This document shows, piece after piece, positions 30,391 through 39,473 of a stretch of DNA of 50,738 bases. The DNA is from an uncultured Tateyamaria sp. GTDB lineage: Bacteria > Pseudomonadota > Alphaproteobacteria > Rhodobacterales > Rhodobacteraceae. Where the stretch lies: assembly GCF_947494755.1 (NCBI RefSeq), contig NZ_CANLVZ010000008.1, positions 1 through 50,738 on the forward strand, read 5' to 3'. The translations under genes were made by a program, and so were the position numbers. Below the pieces are notes generated by a model. That model worked only from the letters and a program-made list of their open reading frames with translations. It was not told the origin of the DNA and searched no databases. Position 1 is the stretch's first letter. Every line of letters begins with the position of its first letter.

Positions 30391-31422
30391 TCACACACGC
30401 TCAATGATCTTCTCCCCGAACAGGCCTTGCGGGCGGAAGACGAGGAAAATCAGCGCCAGCACATAGGCAAACCAGTTTTCCGTCGCGTTCATGGTAAAGC
30501 CGAACAGCGCACCCGCCAGCTCACTCGATGACATGAAGAACTCGAACAGCTTTTCGCCGACGCCGATGATCAAACCGCCGACAATCGCACCAGGGATTGA
30601 GGTGAAGCCGCCCAGCATCAATACCGGCAACGCCTTGAGCGCGATCAGTGACAGCGAGAACTGCACGCCCGATTTCGCACCCCACATGATGCCCGCCACA
30701 AGTGCCACGAACCCCGCGACCGACCACACCAAAATCCAGATGTAGTTCAGCGAGACGCCCACCGACAGCGCCGCCTGATGGTCATCCGCCACAGCCCGCA
30801 TCGCGCGGCCCTGTTTGGTGTACTGGCTGAACAACACCAGCACGGCGACCAGAATGATCGCGATAATCGTCGCGGTGATGTCCAGATTGTCGATGAAGAA
30901 CCCGTAGCCGAAAATGTTGAAAGTGGCCTCATCAATGGCAAGATTGATGCCCTGCGGCAGGCAGGTCCCTTCGGCCAGACACACATCCAGCTTCTTGATC
31001 TCGGACCCCCACATCAAGTCAGCAACGCCTTCCAGCAGATAGGCAAGCCCAATCGTCGCCATGAACAGGATAATCGGTTCCTGCCCCACCAGCTTACTGA
31101 AAATGAACCGCTGCACGGCCCAAGCCAGCGCGATCATCACCAGCACGGTCAATACGATTGCGATGATCGAATGCAGCTCCCAACCGAAATAGTGGATGTT
31201 GGTGCCAAAGACCGCATTGATCAGATGATAGAACGGCACCTGCCCGGTCTGAATGCCCACAAGGGTCATCGCGGCGAACAGGGCCATCACCCCTTGGGCA
31301 AAATTGAAGATGCCCGACGCCTTGAAAATCAGAACGAACCCGAGGGCCACGAGGGCGTACATCACCCCGGCCATCAGCCCGTTCAGAAGGACCTCCATGG
31401 CATAAATCAACTGGTCTGGCAT
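30391..31422 (-). CDS. livH: Branched-chain amino acid type ABC transporter permease LivH
   Basis: This 343-residue inner-membrane permease has the LivH start (LLNGLMAGVMYALVALGFVLIFKASGIFNFAQG) and about eight to nine membrane segments. The cytoplasmic EAA-type loop is AMRAVADDHQAALSVGVSLNYIW. An insertion with two cysteines (KKLDVCLAEGTCLPQG) faces the periplasm; such an insertion is not found in the classical E. coli protein. It follows the two secreted-protein genes and precedes livM after a gap. Confidence 0.94.
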   Translation of the reverse strand: MPDQLIYAMEVLLNGLMAGVMYALVALGFVLIFKASGIFNFAQGVMALFAAMTLVGIQTGQVPFYHLINAVFGTNIHYFGWELHSIIAIVLTVLVMIALAWAVQRFIFSKLVGQEPIILFMATIGLAYLLEGVADLMWGSEIKKLDVCLAEGTCLPQGINLAIDEATFNIFGYGFFIDNLDITATIIAIILVAVLVLFSQYTKQGRAMRAVADDHQAALSVGVSLNYIWILVWSVAGFVALVAGIMWGAKSGVQFSLSLIALKALPVLMLGGFTSIPGAIVGGLIIGVGEKLFEFFMSSSELAGALFGFTMNATENWFAYVLALIFLVFRPQGLFGEKIIERV

Positions 31423-31454
31423 AACCTACCTTTCCGATCTCAAAAAACGCACGC

Positions 31455-32042
31455 TCATTTCGCCGCAACCCCCATCAGATCCGCCGTATGATCGCGCAAC
31501 GGCTGATAACTGACGCGCAAGCGGGTCAGCCCTTCGAATGTGAGGTTCCAGTTCAGCGTGACTTCGGTCACCCGGCCATCCCGGCGCGGTGCGGCGAGAA
31601 AGGCGGCCGCATAGGCGCGATCCATCGTGACCCGGCTCACCGGCTCGAACCCGGTGGTGGACACGAAACGCGCCCCCGCCCCCGCACGCCATGCCTCGAA
31701 CGCGACCAGCAATTCCGAATAACTCAGCCCGTGGCTGATGATCTCGCAAGCCGGTTCGTCGTACATGAAGACCACCAGCGTGCGGTCCAGGTCCGTTTCC
31801 TGATAGCCCAGCACATAGGAATTGAGCGTGCTTTCGAAATAGCGGCGGAAGGTGCGCGGCACGGCCATGATGTCGCGTGGCGACAAGCTCGCGGGATCTT
31901 CCAGATAGGGCAGGCAGCGCGTTTCGATCACATCGCACAACCCGGCCATCCCAGGCTGGGCCGGGTCACAAATCGGAGGTTCCTCCGCAACCGCAGGACC
32001 CGCCCAAAGGACCGCACATATGGCAAGCGTTCTAACTCTCAA
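31455..32042 (-). CDS. Secreted protein of unknown function (second of a related pair)
   Basis: This 195-residue protein has a Sec signal peptide (MRVRTLAICAVLWAGPAVA) and a mature part with cysteines in ICDP, GLCDV, TRCLPY and PACEI. I propose TTG 32042 as start, overlapping the previous gene by 11 bases with GGAG seven bases upstream; the GTG at 32078 would not give a normal signal peptide. It shares a plan with its neighbour: TRCLxPxE near the N-terminus, a LVV strand before an AC(E/G) cysteine, and an EPxxRxxM block. It lies between livG and livH, so it may work with the transporter in the periplasm. Confidence 0.7.
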   Translation of the reverse strand: MRVRTLAICAVLWAGPAVAEEPPICDPAQPGMAGLCDVIETRCLPYLEDPASLSPRDIMAVPRTFRRYFESTLNSYVLGYQETDLDRTLVVFMYDEPACEIISHGLSYSELLVAFEAWRAGAGARFVSTTGFEPVSRVTMDRAYAAAFLAAPRRDGRVTEVTLNWNLTFEGLTRLRVSYQPLRDHTADLMGVAAK

Positions 32043-32475
32043 GATCCGTCTCCACGATCCAGTAGGAGGCGCGCGCACCCGATATGTCCGAACGCATCAT
32101 GATACGCGGCTCGATCCATTCATTGCTGACCAACCAATCGCCCTCCGGCGCATACCGCCCGGCCGATAATTGCGCGTAGCGCCAAGCCAATTCAGCCTCT
32201 GACGGATCAGCGGCAGCCGCCTCCACGCCGCACGCGCGCTCACCCACCGACGGGGCGTTGTCCACGACCAGCACATGCCCATCCGCGGACGGACCAAAAG
32301 CGCGGCGCGCCTCGTGCATCTGGTCAATCGGTTGCGCGGTCAAACCATCCACGATGGCCACGCCCTGATGCTCGAACGGATCAAGACAGCGGGTCACGAA
32401 CATCTCCCACGCGGTGCCCGCCTGCGCGCCACCGGCAAGAGCCAAAGCCACGACTGAGAGGCCCAGCCTAATCAT
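32032..32475 (-). CDS. Secreted protein of unknown function (first of a related pair)
   Basis: This 147-residue protein has a Sec signal peptide (MIRLGLSVVALALAGGAQA) and two cysteines in the mature part (VTRCLDPFE and ERACGVE) that could pair. Its ATG at 32475 overlaps the livG stop by eight bases, so translation is probably coupled. The motifs TRCLDPFE, HVLVVDNAP, ERACG and IEPRIMMRSD line up in order with those of the following gene, which suggests a tandem duplication. No family is recognised. Confidence 0.7.
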   Translation of the reverse strand: MIRLGLSVVALALAGGAQAGTAWEMFVTRCLDPFEHQGVAIVDGLTAQPIDQMHEARRAFGPSADGHVLVVDNAPSVGERACGVEAAAADPSEAELAWRYAQLSAGRYAPEGDWLVSNEWIEPRIMMRSDISGARASYWIVETDLES

Positions 32476-33286
32476 GCGCGACACCCAGATAAGCATCGAT
32501 AACCGCCTGATTGCCTCGCACCTCGTCCGGCGTTCCATCACCGATCTTCTTGCCGTAATCCATGACGACCACCCGGTCGCTCAGATCCATGACCACACCC
32601 ATGTCATGTTCGATCAACGCAATCGTGGTGCCGAATTCATCGTTCACATCGAGGATAAACCGGCTCATGTCCTCTTTTTCCTCAACGTTCATGCCCGCCA
32701 TCGGCTCATCCAGCAACAACAGGGACGGCTCCGCCGCCAACGCACGGGCCAGCTCCACCCGCTTCTTCAAGCCATAGGGCAGGCGCGAAACGGGCGTTTT
32801 GCGAATGGCCTGAATCTCAAGAAAATCGATGATCTTTTCGGCCACTTCCCGGTTTGCGGTCTCTTCGGCCTCGGCTTTGCCCTTCCAGAAACCCTGCGCG
32901 AACAACCCAGTCTTCATATGGGTCAGACGCCCGGTCATCACGTTGTCCAGAACGCTCATGCCCTCAAACAGGGCGATGTTTTGGAATGTGCGTGCGATGC
33001 CCTGGCGGGCGACCTGATAGGGTTTCATCGGCGGGCGCGGCGCTCCTTTGTAGTACACCTCACCCTCCTGAGGCACATAGAAGCCGGAAATGACGTTCAG
33101 CATCGAGGATTTTCCGGCGCCGTTCGGGCCGATGATCGCGCGAATTTCACCCTCTCGGATATCAAACGAGATGTCCTTGATCGCCTCGACACCGCCGAAC
33201 CGCAGCGTGATGTTCTTCATCTCCATCACCACGCCACCGATCTTGCGACCGTCCGTAGTGGTGTATCCTTCGGCCTGATCAAGCAT
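32468..33286 (-). CDS. livG: Branched-chain amino acid type ABC transporter ATPase LivG
   Basis: This 272-residue ATPase pairs with LivF. It has Walker A IGPNGAGKSS (about residue 53), Walker B LLLLDEPMAGMN and the H-loop ALIEHDMGVV. The signature is unusual (RLPYGLKKRVELARAL rather than LSGGQ), as in other LivG proteins of acyl-ligase operons. A very strong ribosome site (GGAGGTGATCC) precedes ATG 33286. It is separated from the ligase gene by 384 bases that hold a small plus-strand frame. Confidence 0.95.
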   Translation of the reverse strand: MLDQAEGYTTTDGRKIGGVVMEMKNITLRFGGVEAIKDISFDIREGEIRAIIGPNGAGKSSMLNVISGFYVPQEGEVYYKGAPRPPMKPYQVARQGIARTFQNIALFEGMSVLDNVMTGRLTHMKTGLFAQGFWKGKAEAEETANREVAEKIIDFLEIQAIRKTPVSRLPYGLKKRVELARALAAEPSLLLLDEPMAGMNVEEKEDMSRFILDVNDEFGTTIALIEHDMGVVMDLSDRVVVMDYGKKIGDGTPDEVRGNQAVIDAYLGVAHD

Positions 33287-33371
33287 GGATCACCTCCGTC
33301 GCGCGCGCTGTTGGCGTGAAATTAACTCTTTTCTGCGCACCTTTGAACCACGCCATGCAGGAGGGCCAAAG

Positions 33372-33539
33372 ATGTTTGACGCACTTGAACGCCGCTACTT
33401 GTTGAAACTCGCGTTTGAATGTCGACGCAAAGGGTTGAGCGCGCGACAAACCCGGATCACGATGCGCAATTCGATTGGGGCCTTCACCGGCGACAATCGC
33501 CTGCGCTGCGCGGTGCGCAACGTCTTCGACGCCGACTAG
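33372..33539 (+). CDS. Small basic hypothetical protein (55 residues)
   Basis: This short frame (MFDALERRYLLKLAFECRRKG...) encodes a basic, mostly helical protein with two cysteines. AGGAGG seven bases before ATG 33372 is a near-perfect ribosome site, which is the main reason to accept it; the longer frame from 33285 lacks one. It lies on the plus strand between livG and the acyl-CoA ligase gene, both minus. No family recognised. Confidence 0.55.
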   Translation: MFDALERRYLLKLAFECRRKGLSARQTRITMRNSIGAFTGDNRLRCAVRNVFDAD

Positions 33540-33670
33540 GGCACGAACCAGCCGCTCACCCGTCACCGAACGGACACTTAAAGAGGGTCGGCCAGATCGC
33601 GATGTCCAAGCCGCGAACACCTCATGGGATGGTGGGCGGGGCGATGGCGCAGCCGAGCGTCGATCCATCA

Positions 33671-35680
33671 TCATTCCGCCGCCATTTTGGTCTGCACCGG
33701 CACCACCGTGGCATCGCAAATGATCAGTGTCGCCGAAATCGACCCCTTGCGACCATCCTCATATGTTACTTCGGTGGTCGTCGAAATCTCGGACGACCCG
33801 TCGTAAAGCGCGGCGATGATATCCCCGTACTTTTCCTCGATGATGCGACGGCGCACCTTTTGGGTCCGCGTCAGCTCCCCATCATCCGCGTCCAGCTGCT
33901 TGTGTAGCACGACAAAACGATGGACCTGACAACTCGACAACATCTCGTCCTCGGCGACGGAGGCGTTCACCTCTTCCACATGGGCCGTGATTGTGGACAA
34001 CACCTGCGGATGCTGCGCCAATTCCTGATATGACGCGTAGCCGATATTGTTGCGCTCGGCCCAGTTCCCCACCGCCGTCAGATCGATATTGATGAAGGCG
34101 GTGCATTCCTCGCGCCCATTCCCAAAGACGACCGCCTCAAGAATGTTGGGAAAGAACTTCAGCTTGTTCTCGACATATTTCGGGGCGAACAGAGCACCTG
34201 ACGCCATCTGGCCCACATCCTTGGCCCGGTCGATGATACGCAGGTGCCCGGTGTCGGCCTCGATAAACCCCGCATCGCCCGTCGCGACCCAGCCTTCGGG
34301 ATCCTTGGTGTCAGCGGTACTTTCCGCGTTCTTGTAATATTCAACGAACACGCCGGGCGAGCGATAGAACACCTCGCCATTCTCAGCGATCTTCAACTCC
34401 ACACCGGGGCATTTTACACCCACCGTGTCCGAACGCACCTCGCCATCGGGTTGGGCGGTGATGAAGACGGTCGCCTCCGTCTGGCCGTATAGCTGTTTCA
34501 GGTTAATCCCCATCGAACGATAGAAATCGAAAATTTCCGGGCCAATCGCCTCACCGGCGGTATAGCCCACGCGCACGCGGGAAAACCCGAGTGTGTTTTT
34601 TAGCGGCCCATAAACCATCAACTCGCCAAGCGCATATTTCAGCCGGTCCATCAGCCCAACCGACTTGCCATCCAGAATGGCGGGGCCGACCTTGCGTGCG
34701 TGCCCCATGAAATAATGGAACATGCGCTGCTTGAGCCGGCTCGCATCCTCCATTCGGATCATCACGTTTGTCAGTTGGTTTTCGAACACACGCGGCGGGG
34801 CGAAATAGTAGGTCGGGCCGATCTCGCGCAGGTTCATGTGCATGGTTTCGGCACTTTCGGGGCAGTTCGTGCAGAACCCCGTCCACAACGCCTGACCGAC
34901 GGAGAATATGAAGTCCCCGACCCAGGCCATCGGCAAATAGGCCAGAATGTCATCTGACTGGCGCAGATCGTCGAACTCCGACGAAGATTTGCTGGTCTCG
35001 ATCACATTGCGGTTGGATAGCACGACACCCTTGGGCTTGCCCGTCGTCCCGGAGGTATAGAGCATCACGCAGGTGCTGTCGTAGTCCAGCTTGGCGATCC
35101 GGCGCGCCATTTCGGGAGACAATTCATCGCGCTTGGCGCGGCCCGCCTCTTGGACGTGGAAGTATTGGTGCAGCTTGGCATGGTCGTATTTGCGCAGACC
35201 GCGCGGATCGAGATAGATGATCTGTTCGAAATCGGGCAAGTCGCCCTGCACTTCGATCACCTTGTCGACCTGCTCCTGGTCGCCCGCGATCACAAACCGT
35301 GCGCCGCAGTGGCCGAGGGTATAGGCCATCTCTTCGGCGGCCGCGTCCTGATAGAGCGGAACGGGGATCGCGCCGCACATTTGCGCGGCCATCATTGACC
35401 AGTAAAGGTGAGGACGGTTGCGACCGATCACGGCGACGAAATCTCCCTCGGCGAGGCCAAGATCCATCAGCCCAAGCGCGAGCGCCTCGATCTCTTCACG
35501 GGTTTCAGCCCAAGTCCAGCTTTGCCAGATCCCAAACTCTTTTTCACGGTAGGCCGGAGCACTGCCGAATTCTGTCGCATTGCGGTGCAAAAGCGCAGGG
35601 ATCGACACAAGGCCCCCTACGCCCATGGGCGTCTCAACCAACTTATATCCTCCCGCGCGCGCCCTTTTCGGGTCACGCAT
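33671..35680 (-). CDS. Long-chain acyl-CoA synthetase (AMP-forming)
   Basis: This 669-residue enzyme activates a carboxylic acid to its CoA thioester. It has the adenylation loop MLYTSGTTGKPKGVV (about residue 207), the motif QLYGQTEATVF, GWVATGDAGFIEADTGHLRIIDRAKD, and the C-terminal domain. It belongs to the FadD15-like bacterial group of about 600-670 residues. I place the start at ATG 35680; the frame is open to 35806 and the ribosome site is weak, so the start is uncertain. It is the first gene of the liv-type set, with a PaaK-like ligase at the other end. Confidence 0.88.
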   Translation of the reverse strand: MRDPKRARAGGYKLVETPMGVGGLVSIPALLHRNATEFGSAPAYREKEFGIWQSWTWAETREEIEALALGLMDLGLAEGDFVAVIGRNRPHLYWSMMAAQMCGAIPVPLYQDAAAEEMAYTLGHCGARFVIAGDQEQVDKVIEVQGDLPDFEQIIYLDPRGLRKYDHAKLHQYFHVQEAGRAKRDELSPEMARRIAKLDYDSTCVMLYTSGTTGKPKGVVLSNRNVIETSKSSSEFDDLRQSDDILAYLPMAWVGDFIFSVGQALWTGFCTNCPESAETMHMNLREIGPTYYFAPPRVFENQLTNVMIRMEDASRLKQRMFHYFMGHARKVGPAILDGKSVGLMDRLKYALGELMVYGPLKNTLGFSRVRVGYTAGEAIGPEIFDFYRSMGINLKQLYGQTEATVFITAQPDGEVRSDTVGVKCPGVELKIAENGEVFYRSPGVFVEYYKNAESTADTKDPEGWVATGDAGFIEADTGHLRIIDRAKDVGQMASGALFAPKYVENKLKFFPNILEAVVFGNGREECTAFINIDLTAVGNWAERNNIGYASYQELAQHPQVLSTITAHVEEVNASVAEDEMLSSCQVHRFVVLHKQLDADDGELTRTQKVRRRIIEEKYGDIIAALYDGSSEISTTTEVTYEDGRKGSISATLIICDATVVPVQTKMAAE

Positions 35681-35828
35681 GATCGCTACGACGATTCTTT
35701 GTCCCCATAAGGATGCTGCGCTGAGGCTGAAGGTCAACTTTTTCCTGATGTTTTCCCAAACCTTACGAATTGTAACAGCGCCACTTGGGCCGTTGTGCGG
35801 TCGCACATCTGGGTGCTAGCCATGGATC

Positions 35829-37727
35829 ATGCAGCCGCACACCACACCTTCGCTGACCGCCTCCGGCCTGAACCTGATTGCCCAGGGCATGACGATCTAT
35901 GACCACGATCTGCGGCTGGCCGTGTGCAACGCGCCCTTTCAGCAGATGTTTGACCTGCCGGATGCGCTGGTCACGCCGGGTGCCTCCTTTCGCGAGACGA
36001 TCACCCATCTGGCGGTGCGCGGCGAATATGGACCCATCGACGACATCGAAACCTTCGTGCAGGAACGCGTGGATCAGGCCCGCAATTTCGAAGCACATTA
36101 CATGGAGCGCACCCGCGCCAACGGGCGCACCATCAGCGTCGAAGGATCGCCGCTGCCCCAAGGCGGTTGGGTCACTGTCTACACCGACATCTCGCAGACC
36201 AAGGCTCAAGAGGCGCTGTTGCGCGCCCACGCTTCGGACCTTGGCCAGCAGGTGCTTGATCACGCAGAAGCGCTGAGTGCAACCAACCGCCAGCTTGCCG
36301 CAACGGTCACCGCCCTCGAAGAGGCCAAGCGCCAACTGACCCGCACCGAAGCCCACACGCGTCTGACCACCGAAATGATGCCCGCGCATCTGGCCCATGT
36401 CGATGCAAACGGGCGCTATACCTTTTCCAACCGCAAGCTGAACGCGGTGATGCCGGGGCGCCCTTCGGATATTGTTGGCATGACCATCGCTGACGCCTTG
36501 GGCGACTTTGCCTATGGCCGTATCGCCCCTGCACTGACCAGCGCCTATCAGGGCGAAGCATCCGTATTCGAGTTCACCGATAACGCCAGCGCGCGGCGCA
36601 TCCGCGGGTCATTCACGCCAGATGGGACGGGCGGGGCCTATATAATGTCGATGGACATCACCGAAGAAACCCAAGCCCGCGTTGCCCTGCAACAGACCCG
36701 GCGGCGCACCCTTGCCGCACAGATGACGTCCGGGTTGGCGCATGATTTTTCCAACCTGCTGACCATCATTCTGGGGCTGCAATCCAAGCTGGGCCGCCTG
36801 CCTGACCTGCCGGAGGCCGCGACCGAGATGATCGACGGCACGCTTGCCGCCACACGGCGCGGCGGCGCGTTGCTGAACGCCATTGCAGATATGACCGCCG
36901 GACGGGCCATGCGACCAGCTGCGACCGACATCCAGACTTTGCTTGGCGATGTGCAGATGCTGGCGCGGTCGACCTTGCCCGATGGCCTGACACTGATCGT
37001 CTCTCCGGGGGCGCTGTCGGGGGCCTATCTGCTAGACCCAGGCATGGTGCAGGACAGCCTGCTCAACCTGATCCTGAACGCCCGCGATGCCTGTGGCACG
37101 CGCGGGCAGATCACGCTGGCCGCGCAGGCAGTGCATGACACATGGCTCGAATTTACCGTCACCGACAGCGGACCCGGGTTTTCCACGGATGCACTTGAAC
37201 ATGGCTGTGATCCGTTCTTTACGACCAAGGGGGCCGAGGGGTCCGGTCTTGGCTTGCCGATGGTCTATGACATGACCAAGCGGGCGGGCGGCGATCTGAA
37301 GCTGGGCAACGGAGCAGCGGGCGCACATGTCCGCCTGCGGCTGCCCCTGCGCCACGCGCCGGACGTCTCGGGCGGTCTGGTCCTGCTGGTCGAAGACGAC
37401 GCGGCCTTGCGCGAACACTACCGCGATATGCTGATCGACTTGGGCCACTCGGTGATCGAAGCCGCCGGGGTGGACGAGGCCATCGCGCTGACGGCTGACC
37501 TGCCCGACATCGCGCTGGTCTTGTCGGATGTGAACCTTGGCAATGGCAGCCGCACGGGCGTCGATCTGGCAGTCCAATTGACCGGCACGGTGCCTGTAAT
37601 CCTGATGACATCGCTCACGTCGCAGGACCCCTTGTTTCGCGCCGCAACCCAAGCCGCACCCGTCCTCAACAAACCATTCGAAGCGCGCGACCTGTTGGCA
37701 CTGCTGCGCACACAGGTCGCGGCATGA
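35829..37727 (+). CDS. Hybrid sensor histidine kinase with PAS domains and receiver
   Basis: This 632-residue protein has no membrane segment, so it is cytoplasmic. In order: a PAS-7 type domain (about 10-125), a coiled coil (about 130-180), a second PAS (about 183-285), the HisKA region with phospho-acceptor H305 (GLAHDFSNLL), the ATPase domain (N-box NLILNARDAC, DSGPGF, GSGLGLP) and a C-terminal receiver with phospho-acceptor D567 (LSDVNLG) and K in LNKPFE. Its stop overlaps the next regulator by four bases (ATGA). The signal is unknown; no cofactor-binding cysteine typical of LOV domains is visible. Confidence 0.92.
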   Translation: MQPHTTPSLTASGLNLIAQGMTIYDHDLRLAVCNAPFQQMFDLPDALVTPGASFRETITHLAVRGEYGPIDDIETFVQERVDQARNFEAHYMERTRANGRTISVEGSPLPQGGWVTVYTDISQTKAQEALLRAHASDLGQQVLDHAEALSATNRQLAATVTALEEAKRQLTRTEAHTRLTTEMMPAHLAHVDANGRYTFSNRKLNAVMPGRPSDIVGMTIADALGDFAYGRIAPALTSAYQGEASVFEFTDNASARRIRGSFTPDGTGGAYIMSMDITEETQARVALQQTRRRTLAAQMTSGLAHDFSNLLTIILGLQSKLGRLPDLPEAATEMIDGTLAATRRGGALLNAIADMTAGRAMRPAATDIQTLLGDVQMLARSTLPDGLTLIVSPGALSGAYLLDPGMVQDSLLNLILNARDACGTRGQITLAAQAVHDTWLEFTVTDSGPGFSTDALEHGCDPFFTTKGAEGSGLGLPMVYDMTKRAGGDLKLGNGAAGAHVRLRLPLRHAPDVSGGLVLLVEDDAALREHYRDMLIDLGHSVIEAAGVDEAIALTADLPDIALVLSDVNLGNGSRTGVDLAVQLTGTVPVILMTSLTSQDPLFRAATQAAPVLNKPFEARDLLALLRTQVAA

Positions 37728-38425
37728 CGGCCCCGCTTGTCACCATCCTTGACGACGAACCGGCCATTCGCACGATCCTGTCGGACGCCTTGCAAGAGGC
37801 CGGCTTTCGCACGCTGTCCTTTTCGCGCGCTGCCGCATTTGAGGCCGCGCTGAATACCCACAAACCCGATGTGTGCCTTGTCGATCTCGGCTTGCCCGAC
37901 ACCGATGGTCTGGCCCTTGTCCACCGGCTCGCGCTGGAACAGGGCGCCACGGTCATCATCATTTCCGGGCGCGCGCAGGTGCAGGACAAGATCACGGGGC
38001 TCGAGTTGGGGGCGGACGACTACATCATCAAACCCTTTGATCCGGCCGAGGTCGTGGCGCGCATCCGAGTCCGCCTGCGCAGCCCCAAAGGGGCCAAAAG
38101 CAAAGGGCGGGTTGCGGTCTTCAACGGTTGGACCGCCTCATTTGACAGCTACACCCTGACAGATGAGGCAGGCCAGAACACACCCTTTTCCCATGCAGAA
38201 GGCGAAGTGCTGCGCCTGTTTCTGGATGCACCCAAGCGGCTGATCAGCCGCGCCCAGATGCAGGAAAGCCTTGGGGGCGGGGCCGGTGACAGTTTTGATC
38301 GGGCCATGGATGTCCGCATTTCACGGCTGCGCACCAAGCTAAGGGAAGACCCCAAAAACCCCCGACTGATCAAGACAATCTATGGCGCAGGTTACATCTT
38401 TCTTGGCGATGTGCGCTGGACGTAA
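37724..38425 (+). CDS. OmpR-family response regulator
   Basis: This 233-residue regulator has a receiver domain with D10-D11, phospho-acceptor D54 (CLVDLGLPD) and K103 (IIKPFD), and a C-terminal winged-helix DNA-binding domain (ISRAQMQESLG..., DVRISRLRTKLREDP, GAGYIF). It overlaps the hybrid kinase by four bases, so the two are a pair. The kinase already has its own receiver, so the phosphate may reach D54 directly or through a separate relay protein. Confidence 0.94.
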   Translation: MTAPLVTILDDEPAIRTILSDALQEAGFRTLSFSRAAAFEAALNTHKPDVCLVDLGLPDTDGLALVHRLALEQGATVIIISGRAQVQDKITGLELGADDYIIKPFDPAEVVARIRVRLRSPKGAKSKGRVAVFNGWTASFDSYTLTDEAGQNTPFSHAEGEVLRLFLDAPKRLISRAQMQESLGGGAGDSFDRAMDVRISRLRTKLREDPKNPRLIKTIYGAGYIFLGDVRWT

Positions 38426-38451
38426 GCGCGCGCGCATGGCACTTTCACGCT

Positions 38452-38697
38452 ATGGTCGAAGCACTCCTTTATCGCCCCGGTCGCACACGGCTCTGGTTTT
38501 ACAGGGTCGAGATTGCGATGAACCTCTTTGCCGAGGCATCGGTGATCGTGGAATGGGGCCTGAGTGGCGGACAACCCAATCGCCGGGTGTCCTGCCACGG
38601 CGATTTGCGTGCTGCTTCTCACGCCGCCGACCGCTATCGCAAACGGGCGCTGCGCCGCGGTTACGCGCGGGCCCGAGGGCACGGTATTCCAGACTAA
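38452..38697 (+). CDS. WGR-domain protein
   Basis: This 81-residue protein is one WGR-like domain: an N-terminal strand (EALLYRPG), the conserved part FYRVEIAMNLFAEASVIVEWG and the following RRV, ending in a basic tail (RYRKRALRRGYARARG). WGR domains occur in PARPs and as small stand-alone bacterial proteins, and bind nucleic acid in some cases. It starts 26 bases after the regulator and could be co-transcribed with it. Confidence 0.8.
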   Translation: MVEALLYRPGRTRLWFYRVEIAMNLFAEASVIVEWGLSGGQPNRRVSCHGDLRAASHAADRYRKRALRRGYARARGHGIPD

Positions 38698-38750
38698 CCC
38701 ACACTACCGATGCGGCCTAAGCTAAGGCATTTGCCCCCAAAGGGATTTTC

Positions 38751-39473
38751 ATGTCTTACTCTCTCCGCTTCAAAGGGCTTGCCCTGATCATCAATACAGT
38801 CCTGCCGTTCGTGTTAATCCTCGGGCTCGGGCTGTTTCTGAACACGCTCTATGCCACACTCAAGGCCGAACTCGAACCACCCGTCACGCAGTTGATCAAT
38901 GACGCCCGCCAGCTTGCCAGACACGCACAAGAAGCCGCGCGCACGGTCGATGCGACCGCCAAACTGGTCCAGACCAATGCCGCCGATGCGGCGCAATCAG
39001 TCCAAAATCTGGTGGAACCGCTCAGCAACTTCGAAATTTCCATTCCCAGGCTGAACATCCCGATACCCCGGTTCAACAATTGCAAGATCACCAAAATCTC
39101 GGCCTGTGTCGGCTCGATTGATGTGTTCAAGGGGATCGGTGATGTGATCAACGCAGGGCTGCGCAAATCCTTCGAAGTGCCCCGCCGCGAGTTTCAGAAA
39201 ATTGGCGATGCGGTTGATGAGACGCTGAGCGAGGTGAACAAGCTCAAACCGTTGGCCGAGAGTTTCCGCAATCAGGCCCACGAGTTCCGTGCGCGCGCAC
39301 AGGCGTTGTCAGATGCACGTCGCGATCTCGCCGCAAGCGTGGCCGGGATTTTGCAAATCGCGCTTTGGGTGATCGGGGTCATCTTGATCTGGCTGGCCCT
39401 CAGCACTGGTGCGTGGGTCTTTGAACGGCTGACCCTTGGCACCCACCTGTTGCGCCATGGCCGCTACCCCTGA
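38751..39473 (+). CDS. Membrane protein with central coiled coil, unknown function
   Basis: This 240-residue protein has one membrane segment at each end (residues about 10-32 and 200-222). Between them lie a helical region with a long Ala/Gln-rich coiled coil (about 35-90), a short beta part with two cysteines ([14 protein letters not shown]), and a second coiled coil (about 150-195). The cysteines suggest that the middle is outside the cytoplasm. No family is recognised. Its stop overlaps the convergent hydrolase gene by ten bases. Confidence 0.75.
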   Translation: MSYSLRFKGLALIINTVLPFVLILGLGLFLNTLYATLKAELEPPVTQLINDARQLARHAQEAARTVDATAKLVQTNAADAAQSVQNLVEPLSNFEISIPRLNIPIPRFNNCKITKISACVGSIDVFKGIGDVINAGLRKSFEVPRREFQKIGDAVDETLSEVNKLKPLAESFRNQAHEFRARAQALSDARRDLAASVAGILQIALWVIGVILIWLALSTGAWVFERLTLGTHLLRHGRYP

